Notes: generated by a model not told the origin, from the letters alone. A DNA stretch of 64,000 bases from Okapia johnstoni (GCA_024291935.2 CM044307.1:93811461-93875460); one strand, 5' to 3'. Counted from the stretch's first letter, positions 46,878 to 59,110 are shown. A program made the numbers and translations.

Positions 46878-48824
46878 GGACTTTACATAATCAGGTGATA
46901 ATTTCATAAAACAGTTCTCCCCAGGAGATTATGTGACTGGCAGAAACCTATTTTGAAGATTAGGAAGAATTATAGATTACTCTTAAGTGGTTATCAATAA
47001 ATAAACAATGACATCTGTGACATTTACCTTTTGCAGAATTTGATCTATTTTAAAAAAGGATTTGGTTCTTTTCCCTTTACTTTTACATAATTTATTATAT
47101 ATTTAGTGGGCCTTCTCTTATAGTCACTTCTCTTTACTGACACACTTTCAGTTCTGTAGAGTTCGTGGATAAGAAAAAAAAGTAAATCACCACGATGGTC
47201 TCTATATTACCTTTGCAAATAATTGCTTGGGCAAGAGCTCTAGACTAATAAATGAGGGCATGTGGATAATTTAGAATGTTTTTCTTTTTAGAACAAATTG
47301 CCTGGGAATTGAAAAATTCAAAGTGCTTTTTCATGGTGTTATTGTGTGAATTAATTAAGAAAAATTTCACTTCATTTGGACCTATTTCTATTCTTCTCAC
47401 TTTTCCCTCCTGTGAAAGTATGGGAGAATGTGGCCCTTTGGGAAAAATGTAATTAATGCAGTCCACAGTCGAACACTAGAAGATAAAATTCCTCAAGGCC
47501 TGACCCTTTCTGGACTTGTAGCAACTGACAGGAAGCCCATTTCTGTGGTCCCCCTGAAGCCTTGGCCCACCCCTCATCTGCTCTGCAGAAGCCCCGTCTC
47601 AGGTAGGCAGGGACGGGAGGGTGCTGAAGTGCAGGTGGGGTGGGGCCCACCAGTGATCTTCATAATGCCATTCCAACTTGCTTAATACTTGTAAGCTGTG
47701 TCAGGTGCATTGACATTTTGAGCCTTAGCCAGTCAGATCTGAGGGCTCATTCTGTTCAGTTCATAATGTGGATTATATTTTATAGAGTTGCTAGGACTTG
47801 ATTATTTGCACATCCTAGAATGTGTAGCCCACATTTAAAAGTGAACTGCTATGCAACTCTGAACATTAAACAGAGAATTACTATAGGTAAATCTCATAGA
47901 AATCAAGAATTGATCCTATAGTCACGATTTTAGAATTTTGTATTTGGAATTATATATTTGGATGACTATCACATCACAGTTTAATTTGGCTGCCGTGGCA
48001 AGCACTGAAAATGAAGGAGTGACATAGAAAACAATCTGTGTACTTTAGAACACTGCAGTTTAGCTTAGTGACAAATCATACACTTCTATTCAGACCATAT
48101 GGAGACATAGTCAATCTTTCTCATCTACTTATGTCTATCTCCATATCTTTTAAGGTAGGTATAGATAAAAAAAAGACCATATACCCAAATAAGACATAAT
48201 GATCACAGAAAGTATTTATAAACACTAATTTGTGGACATACATTGATTTTAAACACATCCTTTACTTTAAATAACTTTGATTTTTCTGCCTAGAAGACAA
48301 AAGAGTACGTGAATAGCTATCACTTACTAAGTTTACCTAGTTGAATGTTAGCGCTTCTAAAAATGAGTCTAAAAAAAGTAAATATTCATTACTTTTTCAT
48401 GTTGGAAGATTAAAGAAATGATCCTTTGAAACTGAAAATGAAATTCTCAGAAATGTCAAGAAAATATTTTGCTAAGTCTCACTTTAAGAGGAATTGAATA
48501 AAGATTATAAAAGCCTTTTGACATTATGCTATTGTTATATAATGTAACCCAGGTAATTAGGATCTGCTTAATTTGGAACCTGTAACAGAGAAGATATGAA
48601 ATGTGTTTTGCTGCTTTGTAACTCAGTTTTGAAACCCCATCTATTTAAAATCAATACAATGAAAGTGAAGAGAGGCTAAAAGTCATCCCTGGTGTTAAAC
48701 TATGTGGTGAGTGGAGGTCCCACTTACTTGAATCCAGGGCAGCCCCTGCCTTGCCTGCAGTAGTGCGTGCCCACAGAATCCTGTGGGTGGCGCTAACAGC
48801 GGTTTATTCAGCTTAAACTGAAGG
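46878..48824. other. Unassigned AT-rich intergenic DNA
   Basis: About 1.9 kb with no recognisable repeat or gene. The open frame at 47428-47685 ends near a CTCAG|GTAGGC donor-like site at 47601, but the upstream acceptor is weak and no protein family is recognised. Confidence 0.45.
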
Positions 48825-48992
48825 ACCCCATGGACTGTAGCCTACCACGCTCCTCAGTATGTGGGATTTTCCAGGCAAGAGTTCCGGAGTGGGTTGCCAT
48901 TGCCTTCTCCAGAGGATCTTAACGGACTCAGGGATCGAACCTGGATCTCCCACATTGTAGGCAGACGCTTTACCGTCTGAGCCACCAGGGAC
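48825..48992 (-). mobile_element. Bov-tA SINE fragment, antisense
   Basis: CCCCATGGACTGTAGCCTAC, GGAGTGGGTTGCCATTGCCTT, GGGATCGAACCTGGATCTCC and GTCTGAGCCACCAGGGA. The BovA left end is missing. Confidence 0.92.
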
Positions 48993-49235
48993 AGAATTCA
49001 AAGGAAGACATACCTTTATTATTACCAAGCTGAAACATAAATGAAAACATGGTCTCCACTTTTCGTGGACACCAGATTAAAAAGTTCTTTAGTTAGGGTT
49101 TTTTTGTTTGTTTGGTTGGTTGTGTTTTGGTTAAACTCTAAGAACACTGATGTGTTCAGTGGTAGCTATGCAAAAGTTAAATGGAAAAAAAAAAGGTTAA
49201 ATGGAGGACTATAGGTTGAATGTTATCATTCTAAG

Positions 49236-49398
49236 TGTAAGTCCCTCAGTCATGTCTGATTCTTTGTGACCCCATGGACTGTGGCCTGCCAGGCTCCTCT
49301 GTCTATGGGGATGCTCCAGGCAAGAATACTGAGGGACTGAACCCAGGTCTCCCACATTGCAGGTGGATTCTTTACCATCTGAGCCACCAGGGAAGACC
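49236..49398 (-). mobile_element. Bov-tA SINE, antisense, internally deleted, 12-bp target-site duplication
   Basis: GTAAGTCCCTCAGTCATGTC to CATCTGAGCCACCAGGGAAG with about 45 bases missing between AAGAATACTG and AGGGACTGAA. Flanked by TATCATTCTAAG (49224-49235) and TATCATTCCAAG (49399-49410). Confidence 0.93.
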
Positions 49399-49653
49399 TA
49401 TCATTCCAAGGCACCTTTTAATTGACTCCTGTATCAAATCTATGGGAAACTAAATATGTGTCAGAATGTGATGGAAAAATTCAAATATCAAAGGGTGCAA
49501 AAATGAGTTAAAAAGCATTTCCTGAATTGCAAAACACAACGTACTATCTTTAGAGACTTGTTCAAGTTAAAAATGACTAGGGAATTGAATTCTGAAGTTT
49601 CCACAGCTTTCTGTACAGATAGTCTTTGACTGCTTTGGTTCAATACTAAAATT

Positions 49654-49873
49654 GTGTTGGTTAGCCACTAAGTTGTGTCTGACTCTTTGTGGTGTCTGAC
49701 TCTTTGTGACCCGTGGACTGTAGTCCACCCCACTCCTTCTGTCCATGGGATCTTCCAGGCAAGAATACTGGTTGCCATTTCCTTCTTCAGGGGATTTTCC
49801 CTACCCAGGGTTTGAACCTGTGTATCCTGCATTGGCTGGAAGGTTCTTGACCACTGAGCCACCACGGAAGCCC
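49654..49873 (-). mobile_element. Bov-tA SINE, antisense, with 17-bp internal duplication
   Basis: Flanked by ATACTAAAATT (49643-49653) and ATACTAAGATT (49874-49884). Inside, GTGTCTGACTCTTTGTG occurs twice in tandem (about 49675-49708), a local duplication after or during insertion. Right end is the tRNA-derived head (CACTGAGCCACCACGGAAGC). Confidence 0.93.
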
Positions 49874-49884
49874 ATACTAAGATT

Positions 49885-50617
49885 TTAGAAAGCCTATAAC
49901 AGCACTTAAAATTTGTTGTTGTTGTTGGTGGTGTGATTCCAGCAGAGATAACTGATAGCTTATAACATTTAGGTTAGAGGTCAAATCTGAGACCTTATTA
50001 CATATCCAGGGAAAATTACATTTTGAATAACCCACAGTAAAACCTTCAACTCCAAATAGAGGAGGAGGAATTCACATATGGACGTTTATACTTTCAAAGT
50101 GGCCAAATTACACATGATTTTCACTTGCTCTGAAATGACTCCATGTATGCAATTGAAAATTTTATTTTTTCATCATTCTACAAAAAACTTAGCAATAAAT
50201 TCTAACAAAAGTTTAGATGTTTAAAAAAGGAGAAACTCTTCTCTTTTTTTAGCTACTCAGTATTATAGCATTTATATATCGAAAGTGTTAGGGAATATAT
50301 AACACATTTCCTGTGCATCTCTAATAAAAGAAAGCTTTCGACATACTGTACTGACTTTTTCCCTTATTTTTCATGACTGCAGCATCATAATTAGAAAACA
50401 AACTGAGTAAGGTAACTCATTGCAAATTGAATCTGGTGTTAGAAGTAAGGTGCAAACGAGAGTAAATCAGGTATTTGAGTTTTTTTCTAAACAGGATTGA
50501 GCAGCATTTTGAATCAACTGGAATCAATTCTCATGGGACACTTGTAGAAATGATGATACTGAGTTAAGAAAACATTTTTCTGATGGAAAAAATCACAAGT
50601 CAGAGATTGCCACTTAC
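49885..50617. other. Unassigned AT-rich DNA
   Basis: No gene or recognisable repeat. A short (GTT)n lies at 49915-49930. This segment would be the intron downstream of the minus-strand exon-like segment at 50618. Confidence 0.4.
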
Positions 50618-50763
50618 GTTACCCAAGATAAGTTTGGTGATTATCCTGTAAATGAACATCGATTTTTGTGTAGACTCCAATATTTCCAATCTCTGAGATT
50701 CTGGTGTCTAAAATGCCAATTGCAGAATTATGGCAAATATCTTCTAGTGAAGTGGTTGCTTCT
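50618..50763 (-). other. Exon-like segment on the minus strand (possible antisense transcript exon)
   Basis: Read on the minus strand, a pyrimidine-rich run (TTTTCTTGTTTTCTCAG) ends at 50764, followed by a 146-base open segment, followed by the consensus donor GTAAGT at 50617-50612. The open frame reads ATTSLEDICHNSAIGILDTR and continues through ISEIGNIGVYTKIDVHLQDN until a TAA at 50619-50621; an alternative donor (GG|GTAACG) three codons' width earlier would keep it open. I do not recognise the peptide. It is not one of the repeats recognised elsewhere here. It lies about 9 kb upstream of TRHDE in the orientation expected for a divergent antisense RNA (human TRHDE-AS1 is the precedent). Chance splice-like motifs are common in AT-rich DNA, so this is only a candidate. 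Confidence 0.3.
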
Positions 50764-50837
50764 CTGAGAAAACAAGAAAATTGCTTCCTATCTGAGTTTT
50801 GCCACTCTACAAAGTCTAGCTTTAATATAGCATGCAT

Positions 50838-51043
50838 GCTTGCATGCTCAGCCATGTAAAACTCTTCCTGAGTTCATAGACTGTAGCCTGCCAGGCTCAT
50901 CTGTGCATGGGATTCTCCAAGCAATAATACTGGAGTGAGTTGTCATTTCCTCCACCAGGGGATCTTCCCAGGGATCCAGACTGGATCTCCTGCATCTCCT
51001 ACATTGACAGGTGGAATTTTTGTCATTGAACCATCTGAAAAAC
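50838..51043 (-). mobile_element. Bov-tA SINE, antisense, diverged
   Basis: TTGCATGCTCAGCCATGTAA, GACTGTAGCCTGCCAGGCTC, ACTGGAGTGAGTTGTCATTTCC and CTCCTGCATCTCCTACATTG. Older than most SINEs here. Confidence 0.9.
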
Positions 51044-51545
51044 TCTTATGGCAGAGGGAAAGAAAAAGAAAAAAACCTAAATTCATACCCTATGTATTTA
51101 TTGTTACTGGCTAACCCACAAGGTGGCACTAAAGAGAAAAGTGACAACAGTGAAGATCACAAGCAATTTCTACACTAAATCAATTCTTTTATGGGCATTA
51201 ATCCTATTTCCTGACATTGTTATCCTTCTAATATGCTAGTAACTCAAAACATCCATATTCAGGTTCATTGCTTTTTTCCCACAGACTGTTCTTGGAGTTA
51301 AAAAAAATCATTTAATCCAGCAGCCAATTATAAAGAGTAAGTTTAAATATTTTGGTGTAGTTCTTTTGTAGGAAAGTTTTTTTTTCTTCCAGATACAGAC
51401 TTTACAATCATTGTATGGTTATAAATTATGACCATTTTTAACGTTTTGTATAGTGCCTGGCACTTAATGGTCTTAATATAAATGTAAACAGTCTTATTTA
51501 ATGTTTCAATATTTATAGTAAAATGATATATTTAGACTTGTAACA
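51044..51545. other. Unassigned AT-rich DNA
   Basis: No gene or recognisable repeat seen. Confidence 0.4.
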
Positions 51546-51990
51546 TAGGCATACCTTGTTTAATTGTGCTTCACAGATACTGCATTTTTTTTTTTTTACA
51601 AATTGAATGTTTGTGGCAACCCTATGTCTATCGGTGTCATTTTTCCAACCTCATTTGCTCACATTTTGGTAATTCTCACAATATTTCAAACTTGTTCATT
51701 ACTGTGATGTTTGTAATGGTGCTCTGTGATCAGTGATATTTAGTATTACTGCTGAAAAAAGATTATTACTTGCTGAAGGCTCAGATGATGGTGAGCAATA
51801 AAATATTTTTTAAAAGTATGTATTTTTGGAGACATAATGCTATTGCATGCTTAATATATTACAGTATAGTGTAAGCATAACTCTTATATGGACTGGGAAA
51901 CCAACAAATGTATGTGATTTGCTATATTGTGATTTTTTTTTTTTCGGTGTTCTGGAACTGAACCTGCAATATCTCTGATGCTTGTTTGTA
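51546..51990 (+). mobile_element. Tigger-type (pogo/mariner) DNA transposon, internally deleted
   Basis: Left terminus AGGCATACCTTGTTTAATTG, then GCTTCACAGATACTGCATTT, GGCAACCCTATGTCTATCGG, TTTGCTCACATTTTGGTAAT and GTGATCAGTGATATTTAGTA; right terminus GAACCTGCAATATCTCTGATGC. This is the Tigger1/2 text in order, with the transposase lost. The right inverted repeat is degraded. Confidence 0.85.
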
Positions 51991-52790
51991 GTAATAGCAT
52001 ATAAATAACTTCTTTAAGGTATTTTAGGCAAAGTCTAATTGTTTGAATTCCAAAAATAATTCCTGGATCCCCAAATACACATTTTATCTAACTTTCAAGG
52101 CACCTGGATAGCACTTGCTGGATGCATATGTTCTCAGAAATGTTCTCAGAAAACCTTGCATGGAGAAACAAAAAAATGGTATGACATTGGCATAGCCTTA
52201 ATATATAGCCCTGAAAGTAAAGAGACACGCAGGATCCTTAGTTCCAGTGCCATGTGGTGGAAGGAATTGGGTCTTCTCTAGCAAATCTCTCTTATTCTGA
52301 GCAAGAAGGAGGGATAGCCCCCCACAGAGGCTGGTCTTCAGTTCATGATTAAGCGATAATGTTATTCATGCACAGGTCTAAAATTTGAAGGGAAATACTA
52401 TGATTTGGTTATTTTCTTCCTTAGTTTCAAAGTAGGAATTTAATGAGTCAAGAAACAACTTTAATTTTTACTGTTATTGTATAATATGCATACTATATAG
52501 CTTGTGAAAAATTTTCTAACAGAAGATATATTTCTTACTCAGAAATGATTGCATCTTTGACTAGAATACTGACTCATTAAAAGTATGTACTATGCATATG
52601 ATTAAAAACAAAAAATATTGTAGATCTGAATCAGCTTTCAAAACCTTATGTATAGGTATATGACCTCAAGATTAGTGACATTTCATTATCTTAAAGAGAA
52701 ACACTTCACCCTATTTATCCTAATTTCTTTATCAATCCATTTACAACCACCATTTGCTACTCAAATTTAAGAAAATATTGTAATTACCTC
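51991..52790. other. Unassigned AT-rich DNA
   Basis: No gene or recognisable repeat. A tandem 13-base repeat (ATGTTCTCAGAAA type) lies at about 52128-52153. Confidence 0.4.
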
Positions 52791-53262
52791 ATTTAACTAA
52801 TTAATTTTATTTTATTTTTATTTCATTTTAAATTGGGATTTAATTGACGCACTAACATTGTAAGTTTAATGTACATAAGTTTAAGGTGTATGTGAAAGTT
52901 GAAGTGTTAGTCACACAGTCATGTCTGACTCTTTGCGACCCAAGAACTGTAGCTCGCCAGGCTCCTCTGTCCATGGGATTCTCCAGGCAAGAATACTGGA
53001 GTGGGTAGCCATTCCCTTCTCCAGGAGATCTTCCTGATCCAGGGATCAAACATGGGTCTCCTGAATTGCAGGCAGATTCATTACTGTCTGAGCCACCAGG
53101 GAAGCCCACTACATCTATATATTGTAATTTGTAATATGATTAATACTGCATAGCATTAGCTAATACCTCTGTCACTGTCACATAATTAATTCATTTTGTG
53201 ATAAGAACATTTAAGAGCTAGTCTCTTAGCAACTTTGAGGTGTATAATACACTATGTAATTA
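52791..53262 (-). repeat. Old L1-like antisense block split by a SINE
   Basis: AATTGACGCACTAACATTGT and AAGTTTAAGGTGTATG lie left of the SINE; TATATATTGTAATTTGTAATATG, ATAGCATTAGCTAATACCTC and CTCTTAGCAACTTTGAGGTG lie right of it. The order matches a common antisense L1-associated repeat. Family assignment is approximate. Confidence 0.55.
52892..53107 (-). mobile_element. Bov-tA SINE, antisense
   Basis: GTGAAAGTTGAAGTGTTAGTC, GACTCTTTGCGACCCAAGAA, CTGGAGTGGGTAGCCATTCC and GTCTGAGCCACCAGGGAAGC. Near full length. Confidence 0.94.
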
Positions 53263-53733
53263 CCTCATTTAAAGAGCAATGGTGACAAACATTTATATGT
53301 CAAACAAATGTCTATCTGTGTAGGTCTAGTAGGTACAGGTTTTAAGAGACAATATGCTTTATTATTAAATGGAAGAAGAGTGAACTAATGAGCGGAAAAG
53401 AGAAAAAAATTGGATTAGAACATACACATGGAAGAAATACAATAGGCTATTTCTGTCTTTATGTGACTTTACATTGATATCTAAATAAGTATACATTCTT
53501 CAAATATTTTCCATGGTTTAAAAAAGGTGAGGCACTATTCTAATCATGTGAATTTGAATTGTCACATAAGCTTGGGAGAGAGATACATTTATTAATACCT
53601 TCAAGAGGTAAGATTTCTATGGCATGTGCATGCGTGCGTGCTAAGTCACTTCAATCGTGTCTGACTCTGTAAGTAAGACTTGTTCTGTTTAGTTTTAAGC
53701 ATAGTTATGAGATTCTTGGCCTAATAACATGTA
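53263..53733. other. Unassigned DNA with a short SINE scrap
   Basis: A BovA scrap (GCTAAGTCACTTCAATCGTGTCTGACTCTGT) lies at 53639-53669. Otherwise nothing recognised. Confidence 0.5.
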
Positions 53734-53802
53734 GGAATAGCAAGGAGAGATAAGAAAGCCTTCCTCAGTGATCAGTGCAAAGAAATAGAGGAAAACAACA
53801 GA

Positions 53803-55724
53803 ATGGGAAAGACTAGAGATCTCTTCAAGAAAATTAGAGATACCAAGGGAACATTTCATGCAAAGATGGGCTCAATAAAGGACAGAAATTGTATGGACCT
53901 AACAGAAGCAGAAGATATTAAGAAGAGGTGGCAAGAATACACAGGAGAACTGTACAAAAAAGATCTTCACGACCCAGATAATCACGATGGTGTGATCACT
54001 CACCTAGAGCCAGACATCCTGGAATGTGAAGTCAAGTGGGCCTTAGAAAGCATCACTGTGAACAAAGCTAGTGGAGGTGATGGAATTCCAGTTGAGCTAT
54101 TTCAAATCCTGAAAGATGATGCTGTGAAAGTGCTGCACTCGATATGCCAGCAAATCTGGAAAACTCAGCAGTGGCCTCAGTACTGGAAAAGGTCAGTTTT
54201 CATTCCAATCCCAAAGAAAGGCAATGCCAAAGAATGCTCAAACTACCGCACAGTTGACTCATCTCACACGCTAATAAAGTAATGCTCAAAATTCTCCAAG
54301 CCAGGCTTCAATAATACGTGAACCGTGAACTTCCATATGTTCAAGCTGGTTTTAGAAAAGGCAGAGGAACTTGAGATCAAATTGCCAACATCCACTGGAT
54401 CATTGAAAAAGCAAGAGAGTTCCAGAAAAACATCTATTTCTGCTTTATTGACTATGCCAAAGCCTTTGACTGTGTGGATCACAATAAATTGTGGAAAATT
54501 CTTAAAGAGATGGGATTACCAGACTGTCTGACCTGCCTCTTGAGAAACCTGTATGCAGGTCAGGAAGCAACAGTTCAAACTGGACATGGAACAACAGACT
54601 GGTTCCAAATAGGAAAAGGAATATGTCAAGGCTGTATATTGTCACCCTGCTTGTTTAACTTATATGCAGAGTACATCATGAGAAACGCTGGGATGGAAGA
54701 AACACAAGCTGGAATCAAGATTGCCGGGAGAAATATCAATAACCTCAGATATGCAGATGACACCACCCTTATGGCAGAAAGTGAAGAAGAACTTAAGAGC
54801 CTCTTGATGAAGGTGAAAGAGGAGAGCGAAAAAGTTGGCTTAAAGCTCAACATTCAGAAAACTAAGATCATGGCATCTTGTCCCATCACTTCATGGAAAA
54901 TAGATGAGGAAACAGTGGAAACAGTGTCAGACTTTATTTTTGGGGGCTCCAAAATCACTGCTGATGGTGACTGCAGCCATGAAATTAAAAGACGCTTACT
55001 CCTTGCTAAGAGTCGGACACGACTGAGCGACTTCACTTCCACTTTTCCCTTTCATGCATTGGAGAAGGAAATGGCAACCCACTCTAGCATTCTTGCTTGG
55101 AGAATCCCAGGGATGGCGGAGCCTGGTGGTCTGCCATCTATGGGGTCGCACAGAGTCAGACACGACTGAAGCGACCTAGCAGCAGCAGCAGCAGCAGCAA
55201 CTCCTTAGAAGGAAGGTTATGACCATAACCTTGATAGCATATTTAAATGCAGAGACATTACTTTGCCAACAAAGGTCCATCTAGTCGAGGCTATGATTTT
55301 TCCAGTGGTCATGTATGGATGTGAGAGTTGGACGGTGAAGAAAGCTGAGCGCCAAAGAATTGATGCTTTTGAACCGTGGCATTGGATAAGACTCTTGAGA
55401 GTCCCTTGGACTGCAAGGAGATCCAACCAGTCCATCCTAAAGGAGATCAATCCTGGGTGTTCATTGGAAGGACTGATGTTGAAGCTGAAACTCCAAGACT
55501 TTGGCCACCTCATGTGAAGAGTTGAGTCATTGGAAAAGACCCTAATGCTGGGAAGGATTGGGGGCAGGAGGAGAAGGGGACAACAGAGGATGAGATGGTT
55601 GGATGGCATCACCAACTTGATGGACATGTGTTTGGGTAAACTCCGGGAGTTGGTGATGGACAGGGAGGCCTGGTGTGCTGCTATTCATGGGCTCGCAATG
55701 AGTCGGACAAGACTGAGCGACTGA
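53803..55724 (+). pseudogene. BovB ORF2 reverse-transcriptase remnant
   Basis: Three frames carry consecutive parts of ORF2: RT N-terminus, RT palm with FIDYAKAFDC (in the frame shared by 54474-55169 and its upstream part), and the C-terminal part after the SINE (CESWTVKKAERQRIDAFEPW at 55319-55378). The SINE supplies the last 50 or so codons of the middle frame (SRTRLSDFTSTFPFHALEKE and on) before a stop. Not functional as a protein, although the catalytic motif is intact. Confidence 0.9.
55006..55199 (+). mobile_element. BovA/Bov-tA-type SINE with (AGC)n tail, inserted in BovB
   Basis: AGAGTCGGACACGACTGAGC start, TTGGAGAAGGAAATGGCAAC, GGAATGGGGTCGCA-like GGGGTCGCACAGAGTCAGAC and a GCAGCAGCAGCAGC tail. 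ACTCCTT flanks it at 54998-55004 and 55200-55206 (target-site duplication), and BovB resumes directly afterwards. Confidence 0.94.
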
Positions 55725-55731
55725 ACTGAAT

Positions 55732-58700
55732 ACATTAATAGGTTAGGGAATATTTTCCTCTAAAACAAGTTTATAATTTTATAGATTTTATGTGAGTAAA
55801 GAAGACATAGTGAAATTTAAATATGATATCAACTGAGATTAATCTTTTTAAATAAACATACGTCAGATAACCAGCAATTAAATCAAGGTGTTAATTGTAG
55901 TTAGTGAACATTATGAAATTGCACTGTTTCAATTATGGCTAATTTTAAACAGTCCTCCTCTTCCCATTGCTAAGATTCTTGAGGAAAGTTCTATCTTGAA
56001 GGGTGTTTCTTACATGTTACCCTTTAACAGATGCAGTGATCAAATGGTGTGAAAAATTGAAGTTATATAGTGTAAAAATATTAATAAAGTTTGCAATATT
56101 GTTTTTCCCAAATTAAAACTTTCATCAAATTGTTACCATCTCAAGTCTCAGACCACTTTTGGTGGCACATGGGAGCATCACTGCAGCTGGGGACAGGGAT
56201 TCTCACCGCTCACTGTTGGCTTTGACCTCCAGTTGTGTGAGGTCGGCAGGGCCGCATCCCCTCAGAAAAGAGATCAGTCCTGTTTTCCCTGCCAGAGTAG
56301 CAGGGGTTGTCTTCTTTTTTTAATATGCTTTTATTAGTACTGTGTATTTTTAGAATGTCTTGTTACCCACTAAATTTACAGTTTTTAGTTAATTTTTTTT
56401 CTTTTTTGCTTCTCAGTGGAGGAGATTAATTAAAAATCCCTGAGAGCATAAAGAAATTAGTGTTTTAACTTAGGAATTTCTTTCACAGAATTTGAGAACT
56501 GGGTGAGATTATGGAGGTTATCTAGTCCATCTAATTCCTGTACATGAACCTGTGGAGAAACTGAGACAGGTTAGGATAAAGTAGGGAGCGGAGGGCAGAT
56601 TTGTATCGTGTTCTCTTTGGAAAGTCTTATTCTCCTGCATGGCTCTAACACTGACAAATTCAGTCTCTCCAATTGAATCATTTACATACTGAAGGCAACT
56701 TCTTTCCAGGAATATTAGTGAATCGTTTCTTTAAGATTTTTGTTAGGTACACTATCTGAAATTTTCTTTTTTGGTTTTGGTTTGAGGAGGGTAGAATAGA
56801 TATTCTCTAAAAAATAAAAGTAAAAAGTTACTATACCAAAGTATTTACTTCTCAGTGGTAGGTTATATACTCTCAGAAATTAACAAGAGAAAAATTCGCT
56901 GGGGCCCTTCTGTAACATCCATGTGAGAGGATGAAATATTTACCCACTTGACCTTGATACTTCATTTACTGGGTAAAGTTGCCTTTTAGCGGAATCGGGG
57001 TTTCATAAGTTGTGTTCACTACAGGTTAATGAACTCGTGTCTGCTCCACTTAGGTCTCAGAAATAACCCATCCACTCATTTAATTATAGCCAGTTGAGAC
57101 TTTACTAGTTGGTAAATGTATTCTTTAATTCCGAAACCTTCGAGAGTTGCCTTGTAGAGATTTTCAAAAGTACACAGATAAAATACAAAGAAGAAAAGAA
57201 AAAGTCTTCTTTGAATCTTTTCTTGACTAATATCATTTTAGAAATATCCTTTAAAGATCCTTTAAATGATCCTTTAGTGGGTAACATCTTTATTGAGGCA
57301 GTGGTTCTCAGACTTCTAGGGGATGGTTCCAGATTCCTCTTATAATTCGAGTGAGTTGTATCCATGGACTTTTGATCAATAATCCTGAACTGCGGGTTAG
57401 TACCCTAAGGTCAGAGAAGTTTGGTAAGCTGCTAAGTGTCACACAGCTCTTTCTGTCTGCCTATACCATGTTTCCTGAGTCTGTGAAAACAAACTAACAA
57501 ACCCACCCCCCCCCCTCAATTCTTAAAATGCACACAGGCAGATACATATGGACAGCAAGAGCACAGAGATTTAAAAATGGAGCATAAAAAAGTAACTTGA
57601 ACAGACTGTGGCATTTCCCTTGGTCTGTTGCTAACGGCCCACATAAAACATGCTTAAAAAAAAAAAAAACACACCCTGCCACTTCTTTTTATCATCATTT
57701 AAAATGATTCAAATGGACATTTAGAATGTATGGCATTGGGAATATATCCCATCTGAGTATAAATGGTAAAGAGCTTCATTGAACAGAGGGCTGTGTTTTC
57801 AGTGGTTTTCAGGCTGAAGTTGATATGTATTTGGGCTGTTCTTTTTGGTCATGCTTTCAAAGCCAAACAATATTTTAATGTGTACGTTCAGGACTCCAAA
57901 GCCAGTGGTGTTAAACATTCCTTTTTGTAAGAAAAATAATTAGGGACATGATTTTTTTAAATGCCTTTGGGATTTGAAGATGTGAAAGAAATGTGTAAAA
58001 AGAAATTACTTCATTCTCTTTTTATTCTGCACTTTTCAAAATTGACTCTGAAGCCCATCACACTTTCTTTCATTGGAAACTAGAGACTCCTGCCTCTAAG
58101 CTGTGAGCTTTGGGGTGCCTGTATTCTGAATAGTGTTCCAATTAGAGTTCTTCACCTAAATCCTATGGCTTGGATATCCCCTATACTCATACATATTCTG
58201 CACTCTAATTTAAAACTTCAACAAACTTAGACAAGAAACCATAACCAGCCAGTGGTCTGTGAATCTGTTTTGATGATACTGCTGGGGACGGACACTTCCT
58301 ATTGATAACTGTTCTAAAAACAGTTTAAACGATTTTCATGATAACACTGAAAACAGCAAAAAAAAAAAAAAAAATTGTGAACAGGTGAAGTGAAAAACTG
58401 TCCAATCACAGAATATCCCTGTACACTATTCTAAGTCTAAAGTAATGGAGCTCATGTCCTCAGGTTTTCCCAGTCTCAAGTTTCTGGTCCTGAATATTAC
58501 ACTTGAGGTGTTATATTTTAAGTATTTCCTCAATCTGAAAATATATTTGTTGGGAAAAAGCCACCCCTTTTCTGCAGCCTTTACTTCCAGAGGAGTCTAA
58601 TGCTTTCTTGCTAACCCTTATTTTAATACCTCACGCCTAGACACATCACACAGTATAATATATGTTATCAAGCTTTGGAGAATTTATTTCAGTTTACATA

Positions 58701-58900
58701 CAATCCTCCAAATCCTCTGGTGAGCTTGATGTGAAATCTGAGACTGCTCCTTCTCCCCTGCAGGCTCTTCCTTGGCCTCTTGGCATTCATACCCAAAGGC
58801 TCCAAGGATCCCTCCGGGAAGGCGCGGTGGGGCTGAAGGGTCGTAAGAGGGGTGACTGCAGGGCTCGTTGCGCTGAAGATTTACAGTGTACTTCTTGCAG
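55732..58900. other. Unassigned DNA upstream of the TRHDE CpG island
   Basis: About 3.2 kb with no confident repeat or gene. It is notably free of the SINE/BovB insertions that crowd the rest of the window. A poly-C run lies at 57506-57516, A-runs at 57656-57670 and 58360-58375. GTTATCTAGTCCATCTAATTC near 56520 recalls an old MIR-like repeat. Confidence 0.5.
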
Positions 58901-59110
58901 GCGGCTCAGCAACCCCCTCTGTGGCTGTGGGTGTCTGGTGTGACAGAGCGGAGAAAAGCTCTCTGATCTCCCAGGGCCTGCCTCTGCCGCTCCCCTCCCT
59001 CCCGCCGTTCTGGCCTCCTCGCTCTCGCGCTCTCGCCTTTGCCTTTCTCGGGGAGTTTCAGTCCCTGAACGCTGCCGGAGTACCTTTGGCAATCTAGATC
59101 TGGAGCCTGT

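Larger units (their letters stand above)
53734..55731 (+). mobile_element. BovB LINE, sense, 5'-truncated, interrupted by a SINE
   Basis: Sense BovB from the linker before the RT domain (GGAGAGATAAGAAAGCCTTC) to the 3' end GACTGAACTGAA. The frame 53803-54282 covers the RT N-terminus (KKRWQEYTGELYKKDLHDPD); a one-base deletion near 54255 shifts it. The frame 54474-55169 has an intact YADD (54750-54761). A SINE splits the element at 55005. The tail has only two TGAAC units. Confidence 0.95.

Noticed and set aside
47428..47685. 85-residue frame with a donor-like CTCAG|GTAGGC
   Set aside because: No convincing acceptor, no recognised family, and overlapping open frames on the other strand.
53803..54282. 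Functional reverse-transcriptase gene
   Set aside because: It is a BovB fragment with a frameshift, a SINE insertion and no endonuclease domain.
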